Source of the DNA: a virus
Length of the DNA stretch: 26,927 nt
Direction: 5' to 3' (one strand)
Virus record (IMG/VR): IMGVR_UViG_3300028030_000055
Location: 1 to 26,927 of that record
Shown: positions 7,767-14,751 of the stretch, one piece after another
Layout of the letters: every line of letters begins with the position of its first letter
Numbering within the stretch: position 1 is the first letter of the stretch
Translations under genes and position numbers: made by a program
The notes under the pieces: model-generated
Told to the model about the DNA's origin: nothing
The model's database searches: none
What the model saw: the letters and a program-made list of their open reading frames with translations, nothing else

Positions 7767-7797
7767 AAATGGCTTTAAGGTGCCTCCCACGCAAGAT
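7767..7797. repeat. Element B, copy 1
   Basis: AAATGGCTTTAAGG followed by a CCTCCCACGCAAGATT-like tail matches 8287-8316 in the same orientation, with a few substitutions. Both copies lie shortly after a GTTTAAAC octamer. Both open with ATG GCT TTA AGG in frame, but neither has a ribosome binding site. Confidence 0.65.
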
Positions 7798-7845
7798 TTT
7801 AAAATTTAGTTATTTTCGGGTAAAGCTGCTGGTTGCTTTTGGTGC

Positions 7846-7969
7846 CCCTCCCCCCTCAGACAAAACAAAGAGGTTCCTTCTTTCCTCCTTCTTTTCCCCA
7901 GACCCCTTATTAACCTCCTATTATCCTCCAGAAACAAAAACTCAAACCCCCCCTCCCCACCGTCATTAG
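7846..7969. other. Pyrimidine-rich tract
   Basis: Over some 120 bases the plus strand is mostly C and T, with C-runs at 7848-7856 and about 7949-7956 and several CCTCC words. A plus-strand frame is open through it but codes for Pro/Ser/Lys low-complexity sequence and has no ribosome binding site, so I do not call a gene. Strong strand asymmetry can favour R-loop or triplex structures; that is inference. Confidence 0.5.
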
Positions 7970-8285
7970 AGCTGACTAGGTTAGACATTATTACGTGTTG
8001 GGATATTAGCATCCTTAAGCTCCATAAGTTGGACATTAAGTACTTCCCACTCCGTTACGCTTACGCTTCACTCCGCTCCGTGCTGCGCACTGCTTGATTG
8101 ACTTCGCCAATCAATCCTTAAATTTAGTACCTTAATCTCTTAAATTTGTACAGAATACCAGAAATACTTAAATCAGTACCAATCAAACAATTAATCTGAA
8201 ACAGAATGTGTGTTTAAACGCACAGAATAGCACTTTAAAGGCAATTTAACACCTTAAGTAATACCTAGACATACCTAACACTTAA

Positions 8286-8317
8286 AAATGGCTTTAAGGC
8301 CCCTTCCAGACAAGATT
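8286..8317. repeat. Element B, copy 2
   Basis: Matches 7767-7797 over AAATGGCTTTAAGG, then CCCCTTCCAGACAAGATT. The frame starting at the ATG encodes 18 codons (MALRPLPDKI onward) to a stop, and copy 1 begins MALRCLPRKI. The resemblance may be just the DNA repeat, since no Shine-Dalgarno sequence precedes either ATG. Confidence 0.65.
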
Positions 8318-8581
8318 ATGACTATTAAGCAAAACAGATGGTGATTAACCACCAAAAGCAACCATCAGAACCTTAAGCAAGTACAACCTGAAATCTACTC
8401 ACCAAAGGCAACCAACGCTTCGCTTCGCTCAGCAAACCCCCCGAGTTCCGAAAACCCCCCTTTGAGACCACCAGCAACCACAAAACCGTCCAACTTTAAA
8501 TATTCTGCTATATATGTCTCTATTAGCTCTATTAGTTACTAGTGGTGTATTACTGGTCTTCACTTCCGTTCGACCAAGACA

Positions 8582-8646
8582 AGCTTACCATAATCTTCCT
8601 TAAACCTAGCTTAAATTCCAAGAAAAAACTGAAATTTGTTGAAATT
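8582..8646. repeat. Divergent-region element A, copy 2
   Basis: Matches copy 1 at 7402-7476. It lies just upstream of the plus-strand operon leader and ends in two near-repeats GAAATTTGTT and GAAATTTCTC. Its position, about 10 nt before the 8656 palindrome, suits a regulatory or promoter-proximal role. Confidence 0.75.
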
Positions 8647-8655
8647 TCTCCCAAA

Positions 8656-8674
8656 GTGTTACAATTCGTAACAC
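8656..8674. promoter_or_regulatory. Palindrome GTGTTAC-N5-GTAACAC, possible operator of the late operon
   Basis: A perfect 7-bp inverted repeat (GTGTTAC AATTC GTAACAC). It overlaps a TACAAT (8660-8665) that could serve as a -10 with TTGAAA (8639-8644) as a -35, although the 15-nt spacing is short. The arms match the palindrome at 58-74. A bound regulator here would cover the promoter. Confidence 0.45.
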
Positions 8675-8699
8675 CTGTCAGCACAAAAGTGGATTAATC

Positions 8700-8712
8700 C
8701 AAGACCCTAATA
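8700..8712 (+). promoter_or_regulatory. CAAGACCCTAATA motif, copy 1 (late-operon leader)
   Basis: First of four exact copies of this 13-mer, all on the plus strand of the structural operon. It lies 150 nt before the portal start and just before the GAGGGGA hairpin. A promoter, RNA-processing or factor-binding role is possible; see the matching copies. Confidence 0.5.
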
Positions 8713-8720
8713 CTCTCACT

Positions 8721-8738
8721 GAGGGGAGAAATCCCCTC
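8721..8738 (+). other. Leader hairpin GAGGGGA-GAAA-TCCCCTC
   Basis: A 7-bp perfect stem closed by a GAAA tetraloop, a very stable RNA fold. No U-run follows, so it is not a standard terminator. It is one of several hairpins in the 200 nt before the portal gene and may protect the 5' end or bind a factor. Confidence 0.6.
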
Positions 8739-8772
8739 AACATTCGGCTCTGGTCAAGTCCGTATCCTTTGG

Positions 8773-8790
8773 TGGTGCCTTCGGGCACCA
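8773..8790 (+). terminator. Leader hairpin TGGTGCC-TTCG-GGCACCA, possible terminator or attenuator
   Basis: A 7-bp perfect stem with the extra-stable TTCG tetraloop is followed by only three T residues (8791-8793). It could be a weak intrinsic terminator or attenuator in front of the structural operon, or a structural leader element. A further 6-bp stem, GAGCAT/ATGCTC, follows at 8796-8816. Confidence 0.45.
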
Positions 8791-8863
8791 TTTACGAGCA
8801 TAGTTGCAAAATGCTCAGGATAGCACACAACCAGCAACCAAAAACAACCCACAAAGGAGACGT

Positions 8864-10252
8864 ATGTGGCCATTTAGCAAACCTAACAACAGCACAGCAC
8901 CCCCAGAGGAGCTGGAAACAAGAGCACATGGGGTGACCAGAGATTCAGGTATCTCGACCAGAACGGTAACAGCACTAAAAGGTATGTTTACAAGCAACAC
9001 ACGGAACAGTCGTATAAATGAGGAATCAACTTACGCAACCAGCGACCTTGTGCATAGCTGTGTAGGCTACATAGGGAAGCAAGTATCTCAAGTAAGATTT
9101 AACCCTATAGAGATCGTAGATAAGTCCCAAAATAAGAGCATTCCGGTAAAGCACAAACTACTACAAGCAATGTTTACTGGGCAACCTAATCCATACCAAA
9201 CATGGAACGCATTTAACACTATAGTATCTCACAGTTTGTCACTTTATGGCAACGCCTTTATCTCCTTTGAGAAAATAAAGGGGCGCTATGAGCTATGGGC
9301 AATACAAGACCCCAAAGCTGTAAGCGTTATATTGGACGAAGATGGACTACCAGAAGGTTACCTAGTAGGGGAAGAAATTACTTACTCCACTGAGGAAATG
9401 TTGCATATAAAATCAACCACATTGGGATCAGGAGTGTATGGTCTATCACCATTATCCCCGTTATTTGACCAATTAGCAATTGAAAGTTACGCAACCACAG
9501 ACATTAAGGACTTCTATAAAAATAGCCTAGTGTCAACCTCCCTATTGACATCTGAACAACCGTTGACAAAAAAGCAAGCGGCAGCATTGACAGAAAGTAT
9601 CGGGGAGCAGTATAAAATCTCCAAAGGGCGCCATAGTTTAATTGTGTTGCCTAACAATTTGTCTGTTAAAGGGTTACGCTTGAGCCCCAAAGAATCCTTG
9701 CTTTTGGAAAGTTTGGATGTGGCCGAGGATAGAATCTTAGGATTGTATAGCCTCCATAAAATGTTGGTTGGTGGTAATATAGAGAGTTATACTCACAACC
9801 TAAGTGAGTTGATGAACGTACAATTTGCATCAGCAATTCGCCCAGTTGTATTTGATATACAAGCGGAGCTGGAAGCATTCCTACAGCGAGTATTGAAAAA
9901 GCCTAATCTGGTAATTGAGGTAGACTTTAGTAGGATACCAGAAGTTAAGTTAGCGCTGTTGACACATATGGAGAGTGCTAGATCACTTTACATATCAGGA
10001 GTTGGCAGCTTGAATGAATCCAGAAAGATACTAGGGCTACCAAGAATTGAGGATAGTGAGTTGGCAGACCAGAACCACTTACCATCATTCCTTATTGGCT
10101 CTGATTTGAATACCATCCAGAACTTAGATGCAGAAAGCATCAAGAAGATACAGGAAAGCAACCGGGAAGTAACAGGTAGCACACCGGTGGACACCCCAAG
10201 TACTACAGACCCTATGGGTGGTAAAAATACAGGCAAGAAGGACAAGCAATGA
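8864..10252 (+). CDS. HK97-family portal protein
   Basis: The portal dodecamer forms the DNA channel at the packaging vertex and nucleates capsid assembly. The ATG at 8864 is chosen because AAAGGAG (8853-8859) precedes it. The frame extends upstream to a TTG at 8804, but that lies within the hairpin leader and lacks a ribosome binding site. The 462-aa product opens MWPFSKP and shows the usual features of this family: an early YATSDLVHSCVGYIGKQVS helix, SLSLYGNAFI, a MLHIKS segment, GLSPLSPL, and a C-terminal portion beginning DVAEDRILGLYSLH. The acidic/polar tail ends in a Lys-rich stretch. The stop overlaps the protease start (ATGA), so the two are coupled. Confidence 0.95.
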   Translation: MWPFSKPNNSTAPPEELETRAHGVTRDSGISTRTVTALKGMFTSNTRNSRINEESTYATSDLVHSCVGYIGKQVSQVRFNPIEIVDKSQNKSIPVKHKLLQAMFTGQPNPYQTWNAFNTIVSHSLSLYGNAFISFEKIKGRYELWAIQDPKAVSVILDEDGLPEGYLVGEEITYSTEEMLHIKSTTLGSGVYGLSPLSPLFDQLAIESYATTDIKDFYKNSLVSTSLLTSEQPLTKKQAAALTESIGEQYKISKGRHSLIVLPNNLSVKGLRLSPKESLLLESLDVAEDRILGLYSLHKMLVGGNIESYTHNLSELMNVQFASAIRPVVFDIQAELEAFLQRVLKKPNLVIEVDFSRIPEVKLALLTHMESARSLYISGVGSLNESRKILGLPRIEDSELADQNHLPSFLIGSDLNTIQNLDAESIKKIQESNREVTGSTPVDTPSTTDPMGGKNTGKKDKQ

Positions 10253-10842
10253 TTACACAGGATACCATAACATTTAAAACGGTTGATACCACCGATGACT
10301 ACATTCTAATCTCGGGGTACGCAAATAAGTACGTAACCTCTGGTGAGGCAGTAGTTGACATGGAAGGTACAATTATCTCCCCTGCTGGGATTGACCTATC
10401 ACGCTTTGAGAAGAACCCAATAATTCTGTATGAACACGTAAGTGGTGCCTCAGTTGGTAGAGCTACAGTGGCAGAGGTAAGAGAAGATGGTTTATATTTG
10501 GAAGCTAAGATTTTCAAAGATATTGACCCTATAGTTTATGCTAAAGTAAAGAACGGGGTTGTCAACACCATGTCAGTAGGGATGATTCCAACGGATGGCT
10601 ACTGGTCGGATGTGTTTGAAGCCTACGTAATTACAGAGTGTCAACTATTTGAGGTGTCACTAGTTGACATACCATCTAACGAAGATAGTGTTATAGAGCA
10701 TGTCCAATTGTGCGACTCTAATGAGTGCACGATGGTACGTAGTGTGTCTAAGGAAGCTGAAAGCAAACTAAAAGCTAAGGCCGGTAGGGACAGAGATAAA
10801 GCAATGATTCGCAGTGTAGTTGAAAAGCTACTGGTGCAATAA
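10249..10842 (+). CDS. Prohead protease, S78 (HK97 gp4) family
   Basis: This serine protease digests scaffold and capsid extensions during maturation. The 197-aa product has the expected order: an ILISGYAN strand, then NPIILYEH with candidate catalytic His63, NTMSVGM with candidate Ser109, and FEVSLVDIPSN (residues 134-144), typical of the family. The C-terminus after about residue 155 is charged and helical and may be removed on activation. The start overlaps the portal stop by four bases. Placement between portal and scaffold/capsid genes matches HK97-like phages. Confidence 0.93.
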   Translation: MITQDTITFKTVDTTDDYILISGYANKYVTSGEAVVDMEGTIISPAGIDLSRFEKNPIILYEHVSGASVGRATVAEVREDGLYLEAKIFKDIDPIVYAKVKNGVVNTMSVGMIPTDGYWSDVFEAYVITECQLFEVSLVDIPSNEDSVIEHVQLCDSNECTMVRSVSKEAESKLKAKAGRDRDKAMIRSVVEKLLVQ

Positions 10843-10860
10843 CATAACAAAGGAGAAGAC

Positions 10861-11316
10861 ATGACCAAAGAAGACCTAACCGCAATGGTACAAGAAGTAT
10901 TAGAAGAGATAAAGGGTGCAGAGCCTGACGCACCAGAGGAGCCAACAACGGAAGAAACACCTGTTGTGGAGCCTGAAGCACCGGCGGTGGAAGAGCCTGA
11001 AGCACCAGCGGTGGAAGAAGCACCAGAGGAAACACCACCGGCTGAAGAGCCACCAGTAACCGTAGAGCCGCTGAATGTTGATGATATTGTAACACAAGTT
11101 ATTGATAAACTGGGGGAGACGCCAAGGCAAGACCCTAATACTACTGTAGCCGATGAGAGCTTTAAGAGTACCTTAAGTAAAATTGAGGAGTCTTTGACCA
11201 CATCAGGTGAATTCACCGAAGAGGAAACCGCATTACTTGACTTCATTCTTGTTAACTACGATGGTATTAACGAACGTGTAGATAAGCTACTTGGGGTCAC
11301 CCCTTCACAATCTTAA
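10861..11316 (+). CDS. Acidic Pro/Glu-rich protein, probable scaffold
   Basis: A 151-aa, highly acidic product. After a short helix comes a low-complexity Pro/Glu/Ala segment (about residues 20-75, repeats like EAPAVEEPE), then a helical C-terminus (about 78-150). AAAGGAGAAG lies before the ATG. Sitting between prohead protease and major capsid protein, and with a capsid protein that has only a short N-terminal extension, it is well placed to be a separate scaffold digested by the protease. The gene carries an embedded copy of the CAAGACCCTAATA motif. Scaffold function is inferred; low-complexity sequence prevents a family call. Confidence 0.75.
   Translation: MTKEDLTAMVQEVLEEIKGAEPDAPEEPTTEETPVVEPEAPAVEEPEAPAVEEAPEETPPAEEPPVTVEPLNVDDIVTQVIDKLGETPRQDPNTTVADESFKSTLSKIEESLTTSGEFTEEETALLDFILVNYDGINERVDKLLGVTPSQS
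11118..11140 (+). promoter_or_regulatory. CAAGACCCTAATA motif, copy 2 (23-bp repeat, inside scaffold-like gene)
   Basis: These 23 bases are identical to 15199-15221, with the 13-mer core at 11128-11140. This copy is inside coding sequence, 193 nt before the major capsid start. Exact identity between a coding and a non-coding copy argues for selection or recent copying at DNA/RNA level. It could supply extra capsid mRNA, but no transcription data exist here. Confidence 0.55.
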
Positions 11317-11333
11317 TTTAAATTGGAGAACAT

Positions 11334-12494
11334 ATGGGTATTACTGCTCTTAAAGACATCCAAGCTGAAGTAACCAGCTTGAAAGCAAAACTAGACGAAG
11401 TACAGACTAGAAAAGGCAAAGGTGTACAAACACCAGTATTTTCCCGCGACGTTGAATTGGACAAACGTGGTGCTGACATGTACGTCATTGGAAAAGTTAC
11501 GGGTGCTGACTTTGAATCCATGAAGGGATTTGAGAAAGCTGTTGAGTATGGTAAGAGGGCCGCTATGGTTCCCGGAGACCTTCCTAACTGGGTAGAAGAA
11601 AGTTTCGCAAATGACATTCTTGAGAGAATGACTGTTATTGCAGAAGTTGCTAATCTATTCCCTAAGTATACCATTCCAAATGGAACACAAACACTGAGTA
11701 TCCCTCAGAAACTAACCAAGACAAAAGCATACCTAATTGCCGCTGGTGCTGATGCAGTACAATCTGCAATCACTTCTGGTAAAGTAAGCTTTGCTACTCA
11801 ACGCCTTGTAACTCTTGTAGCTCTTGCCGACCAAACAGACTTTGAAACAGTCGTTGCTCTGGTAGAAGTTATTAAGAATGACATTGCTGAAAGTCTTGTA
11901 TTGGCACTTGAAGAGGCTATCCTCAATGGTGACACTGACATTGCCACTGGTATCAACGGTGTTGTACCTGCTAACGACGTAAGAGCTACCTTCGATGGTG
12001 TTCGTAAAGTTGTTAAAGATAGAGGCAATCAGGTAGACTTCGGCGGCGCTATGACTTACGGTAAGCTCCTTGAAATGCGTAGAGCACTTGGAAAAGATGG
12101 TATCTCTCAGAAAGACCTAGCGTTTATTGTTAGCCCTTCTGTATTCCATCAGCTAATCTCTATGCCAGAAGTACTCACAATGGATAAGTATGGTGCGCAA
12201 GCTACTGTAATTACCGGTGAGGTTGCTAAGATTGGTCAAATCCCTGTATTGGTATCTGAGTTTATCCCAGAAGATGTACAAGCGGATGGTACTGGTAGTG
12301 GCGACACTAACACACTGATTGTTCTTGTTAACCGCAGAGCATTTGGTTTGGCCAGTAGAAAGACAATTGGGTTTGAAGCTGATAGAAATATCGTGAATGC
12401 TACTAACCTCTATGTCGGACACCAAGATGTTGACTTTAAGCCTCTTCTTCCTCACAAAGAAGTCGCCTCTGTTGGTATCAACATTCCTGCCTAA
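11334..12494 (+). CDS. Major capsid protein, HK97 fold
   Basis: The 386-aa product would form the icosahedral shell. A short N-terminal helix (about residues 1-35, heptad-like ALKDIQAEVTSLKAKL) stands in for the long delta domain of HK97 gp5. Family-typical features follow: an N-arm/E-loop region with VPGDLPNWVEESFANDILERM, an A-domain containing EEAILNGD and a FIVSPSVFHQLISMP segment, and a C-terminal strand region with LVNRRAFGLASRKTIGFE. TTGGAGAACAT precedes the ATG. Codon use is rich in GTT/GCT/ATT compared with neighbours, as often seen for a highly expressed gene. Position after protease and scaffold agrees. Confidence 0.93.
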   Translation: MGITALKDIQAEVTSLKAKLDEVQTRKGKGVQTPVFSRDVELDKRGADMYVIGKVTGADFESMKGFEKAVEYGKRAAMVPGDLPNWVEESFANDILERMTVIAEVANLFPKYTIPNGTQTLSIPQKLTKTKAYLIAAGADAVQSAITSGKVSFATQRLVTLVALADQTDFETVVALVEVIKNDIAESLVLALEEAILNGDTDIATGINGVVPANDVRATFDGVRKVVKDRGNQVDFGGAMTYGKLLEMRRALGKDGISQKDLAFIVSPSVFHQLISMPEVLTMDKYGAQATVITGEVAKIGQIPVLVSEFIPEDVQADGTGSGDTNTLIVLVNRRAFGLASRKTIGFEADRNIVNATNLYVGHQDVDFKPLLPHKEVASVGINIPA

Positions 12495-12699
12495 TCGGTA
12501 GGAACTCCTTGACCCTACTAATTCACCGTAGGGTTGCATTAACATCACAGTAAGCCCATACACACGAGGTATGGCCTGTGATACTTCCTCATAACACTCC
12601 CCAAACATTCCAACATAATACATAATTTGCCTAGGCAAGACCCTAATATTTTTAATAGATCGGGCTACACCCTGATACTTTAATTTTAAAGGTTAACTT
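12495..12699 (+). other. Structured intergenic region after the capsid gene
   Basis: This 205-nt gap has two good stems: ACCCTAC/GTAGGGT with a 9-nt loop (12512-12534), and a two-part hairpin with outer ATCACAG/CTGTGAT and inner CCATAC/GTATGG arms (12544-12582). No T-run follows either. The third CAAGACCCTAATA copy comes later, at 12636-12648. It could limit read-through, stabilise capsid mRNA or start a new transcript. No small gene was found. Confidence 0.55.
12629..12648 (+). promoter_or_regulatory. CAAGACCCTAATA motif, copy 3
   Basis: Twenty bases matching copies 2 and 4 with a single substitution (T at 12632). The end of the motif is 51 nt before the ATG at 12700, almost the same spacing as copy 4 has to the tail-tube start (50 nt). 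TAATAT at its end resembles a -10 box, but no convincing -35 lies 17 nt upstream. Confidence 0.55.
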
Positions 12700-12972
12700 A
12701 TGAAATATTTTGTTAAGTATATTGCTAATGGTGTCTATCGTGGCCCAAATGATACGGTAATCCCTAAAGGTACCGAGAAAGAACTAACACAGGAAATGTA
12801 TGAATACCTAAACAGCACCTTCGGTGATTCTGGTTGGTTTACATTCAGAACAGAAGGCGCAAAGGCTAAAGCTAAACCAGTAGCTAAAGATGAACCTACT
12901 GAAGATGTAAAGGTAGAAACCCCTAAACCAAAGAGAGTAGCCCCTAAAAGAGCTACTAGAAAAAAAGACTAA
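12700..12972 (+). CDS. 90-aa protein with Lys/Ala/Pro-rich tail
   Basis: A folded-looking N-terminal half (about residues 1-51, with GVYRGPNDTVIPKGTEKEL and GDSGWFTFR) is joined to a highly charged, Lys-rich tail ending KRVAPKRATRKKD. The basic tail could contact DNA or the acidic capsid surface. AAAGGTTAA precedes the ATG. Located between capsid and connector genes, it may be a minor head or decoration protein, but I recognise no family. Confidence 0.75.
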   Translation: MKYFVKYIANGVYRGPNDTVIPKGTEKELTQEMYEYLNSTFGDSGWFTFRTEGAKAKAKPVAKDEPTEDVKVETPKPKRVAPKRATRKKD

Positions 12973-12990
12973 TGTTGATAGGGGACAATC

Positions 12991-14172
12991 ATGATTAATC
13001 AAAAACGAATCATTACCCCACACCCCCTTTTACCACAATTTACAGAATGGGGACAAACAGACCTGACCGATAGCATAAACTATTATGCTGTTAACAGTTC
13101 TCTGTATGCCGCTGAAGCTTATATCAAGAAGAGGTTTGACCTTAGACTATTTGCAACCAATAAAGTGGACGCAGGTAGACTCCTTGGTGCCTTCGGTGAC
13201 TCCCCACTACTCCCAAAGACTACATACTACACAGGTACTACGTTTAAAACACTTCCAGCAACACTTGCTAACATAAAGCCTCACATCCAGAATTGGAGTG
13301 AACTCTCTGATCTAGTAGTACAATGGAATGAGTTTCCTAACAATGGGGCCAACTTACAGTATACTGAATACGTCGATGGGTACATTGTGCCTAGTAGCCC
13401 CTCTGCACAAATAGATGAGGCGACCTCAAGTAGGACAGCTAGTGCACCTTTTGTAGAAGTGGATGAGGCATACCAGTATCCATTTGTAACACAGGCAACC
13501 ACACTAGATGTGATTGTACATGGCGCAGATGGCTATGGTGTGTTTGTGGATGGTGAGGATAGCACTAAGGTGGTAACTGGGGGAACTGCAACCATAACGG
13601 TTGACTCAAGCAGACCTTCAACATATAGTATAGCACTAAAGGCACCAACTGGCGCCGTCAGCGACCCTAGAAACATAATGGTAGTAAATGGTCCAGTAGA
13701 GCAACCATACATTGTACTCATAGGACAAGACATTGTAACTAATGGTGCCACCTGCGACATCACGGTGTTCGTGAACTATTCAGGCACTGTAAATGGACTA
13801 GTTGTAACCGAGGGACTCAACCAGATAGCACTACCAGTAACCACTGATGTGACACAGATTACTTACGTGGCCAATGGAATCACTATTGAAGGACCTATGG
13901 TAATATGTAAGGTGGATAATACGCTACCAGACGCGGCTGTTAAGTCTTATAATAAGGTGCATGGAAGAGCTGTAGAGGACGCCAATATGCCCCCTGATTT
14001 ACTTATGGCATACTTTAGGGTTGCCTTGGCGTTCTTCAAAGAGGCATTAGGTAAAACGGATGATATTGAAAGGTACAGCGCCGGTATATCTAAAGCAATT
14101 ACCTTCAACGGCCATAAGATATCGAAAGATATTATTGCAATATTGAGTACCTATATGGTGTATGAGTGGTAA
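12991..14172 (+). CDS. Probable head-tail connector (adaptor) with inserted Ig-like domains
   Basis: The 393-aa product has helical ends and a beta-rich centre. Residues about 1-65 (with SSLYAAEAYIKKRFDLRLF) and 330-393 (PPDLLMAYFRVALAFFKEAL, then a helical end) look like the two parts of an alpha-helical connector. Residues about 165-325 read as two immunoglobulin-like beta units, rich in Val/Thr/Gly (for example GYGVFVDGEDSTKVVTGG). Ig-like decorations on head, neck and tail proteins are known in phages and are thought to bind surfaces weakly. GATAGGGGAC lies before the ATG. Position between capsid and neck genes supports the connector call; the insertion makes it much longer than usual adaptors. 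Confidence 0.65.
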   Translation: MINQKRIITPHPLLPQFTEWGQTDLTDSINYYAVNSSLYAAEAYIKKRFDLRLFATNKVDAGRLLGAFGDSPLLPKTTYYTGTTFKTLPATLANIKPHIQNWSELSDLVVQWNEFPNNGANLQYTEYVDGYIVPSSPSAQIDEATSSRTASAPFVEVDEAYQYPFVTQATTLDVIVHGADGYGVFVDGEDSTKVVTGGTATITVDSSRPSTYSIALKAPTGAVSDPRNIMVVNGPVEQPYIVLIGQDIVTNGATCDITVFVNYSGTVNGLVVTEGLNQIALPVTTDVTQITYVANGITIEGPMVICKVDNTLPDAAVKSYNKVHGRAVEDANMPPDLLMAYFRVALAFFKEALGKTDDIERYSAGISKAITFNGHKISKDIIAILSTYMVYEW

Positions 14173-14186
14173 CATAAGGAGGCCCT

Positions 14187-14738
14187 ATGGCTGTTAGAGT
14201 TTTACAAGTTGATAACACATATAAGAAGTGGAAACAATCCATGAAGAAATATGGGTTTGTTGATGAGCAACTTAAGGTAGCAGAAACTGTAGAAACCTCA
14301 CTTATGGCAGAACAGCAAGTTATTCAAAATGCTGTTTATCAAACCACTAAGAACAGAGTGACCCGCTGGGGTAATAAGCTCAAGCGGTTGCTCAGTACAC
14401 CAATACCTATTAAGTATATGCATAAGAAGCGCCCAGCGCTTCGGAAGCTCCCTTATATGGTGAGTGGTGCTATGGCTAACAGCCTTGAAGTAGATTTGGT
14501 ACGCACGAAGAAGCGAGCTAGTTGGGTATACACAATGACGATACAGGTGGACGGATTCTCGGACCACACCACAGAGCAATCCCATGCTGAACATACAAAC
14601 TTGGGACACAAGAGTACTAGAAACGTTCGATGGGAACACTGGACGGATAACGTACTTGGAGATACCCCACACACAGCTAAGATTGTCTCCGCCGGTATCC
14701 TTATGCGGGAATACCTATTTAAACCAGTAAGCCTTTAA
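14187..14738 (+). CDS. Probable neck / tail-completion protein (HK97 gp10-like)
   Basis: A 183-aa basic protein with a long N-terminal helical region and a compact C-terminal part (SHAEHTNLGHKSTRN, then a hydrophobic end). A strong AAGGAGG sits 5 nt before the ATG. In HK97-like gene order the position between connector and tail terminator is that of the head-closure or tail-completion protein with a gp10-like fold. Basic charge, size and order fit, but sequence motifs alone are not conclusive. Confidence 0.6.
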   Translation: MAVRVLQVDNTYKKWKQSMKKYGFVDEQLKVAETVETSLMAEQQVIQNAVYQTTKNRVTRWGNKLKRLLSTPIPIKYMHKKRPALRKLPYMVSGAMANSLEVDLVRTKKRASWVYTMTIQVDGFSDHTTEQSHAEHTNLGHKSTRNVRWEHWTDNVLGDTPHTAKIVSAGILMREYLFKPVSL

Positions 14739-14751
14739 CGAAAGGAAGGAC

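Larger units (their letters stand above)
7477..8581. other. Non-coding divergent region between element A copies; possible replication or control region
   Basis: About 1.1 kb without a convincing gene on either strand. It holds two GTTTAAAC octamers (7693-7700, 8212-8219), two copies of element B, a pyrimidine-rich tract (7846-7969), many CTTAA/CCTTAAG words (about 8010-8360), a TTGATTG/CAATCAA hairpin near 8083-8105, and two short GC-rich islands (about 8045-8080 and 8400-8470). The polar GCRACC word changes strand here. Together this resembles an origin or divergent control region, but no classical iteron array or DnaA-box cluster was identified. Confidence 0.5.

Noticed and set aside
7769-7969. 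Plus-strand 66-codon frame in the divergent region
   Set aside because: It runs through the pyrimidine-rich tract, has no ribosome binding site and gives low-complexity Pro/Ser/Lys sequence.
8010-8360. CRISPR array or tRNA in the repeat-rich non-coding DNA
   Set aside because: CCTTAAG words are irregularly spaced with no repeat-spacer pattern, and no cloverleaf fold or T-loop sequence was found.
8804-8863. Longer portal start at TTG 8804
   Set aside because: No ribosome binding site, inside the hairpin leader; ATG 8864 has AAAGGAG at the right distance.
10641-11246. Long minus-strand frames opposite the scaffold-like gene
   Set aside because: They arise from the Glu/Pro-rich codon pattern of the plus-strand gene and give Ser/Gly/Ala low-complexity sequence; no start signal.
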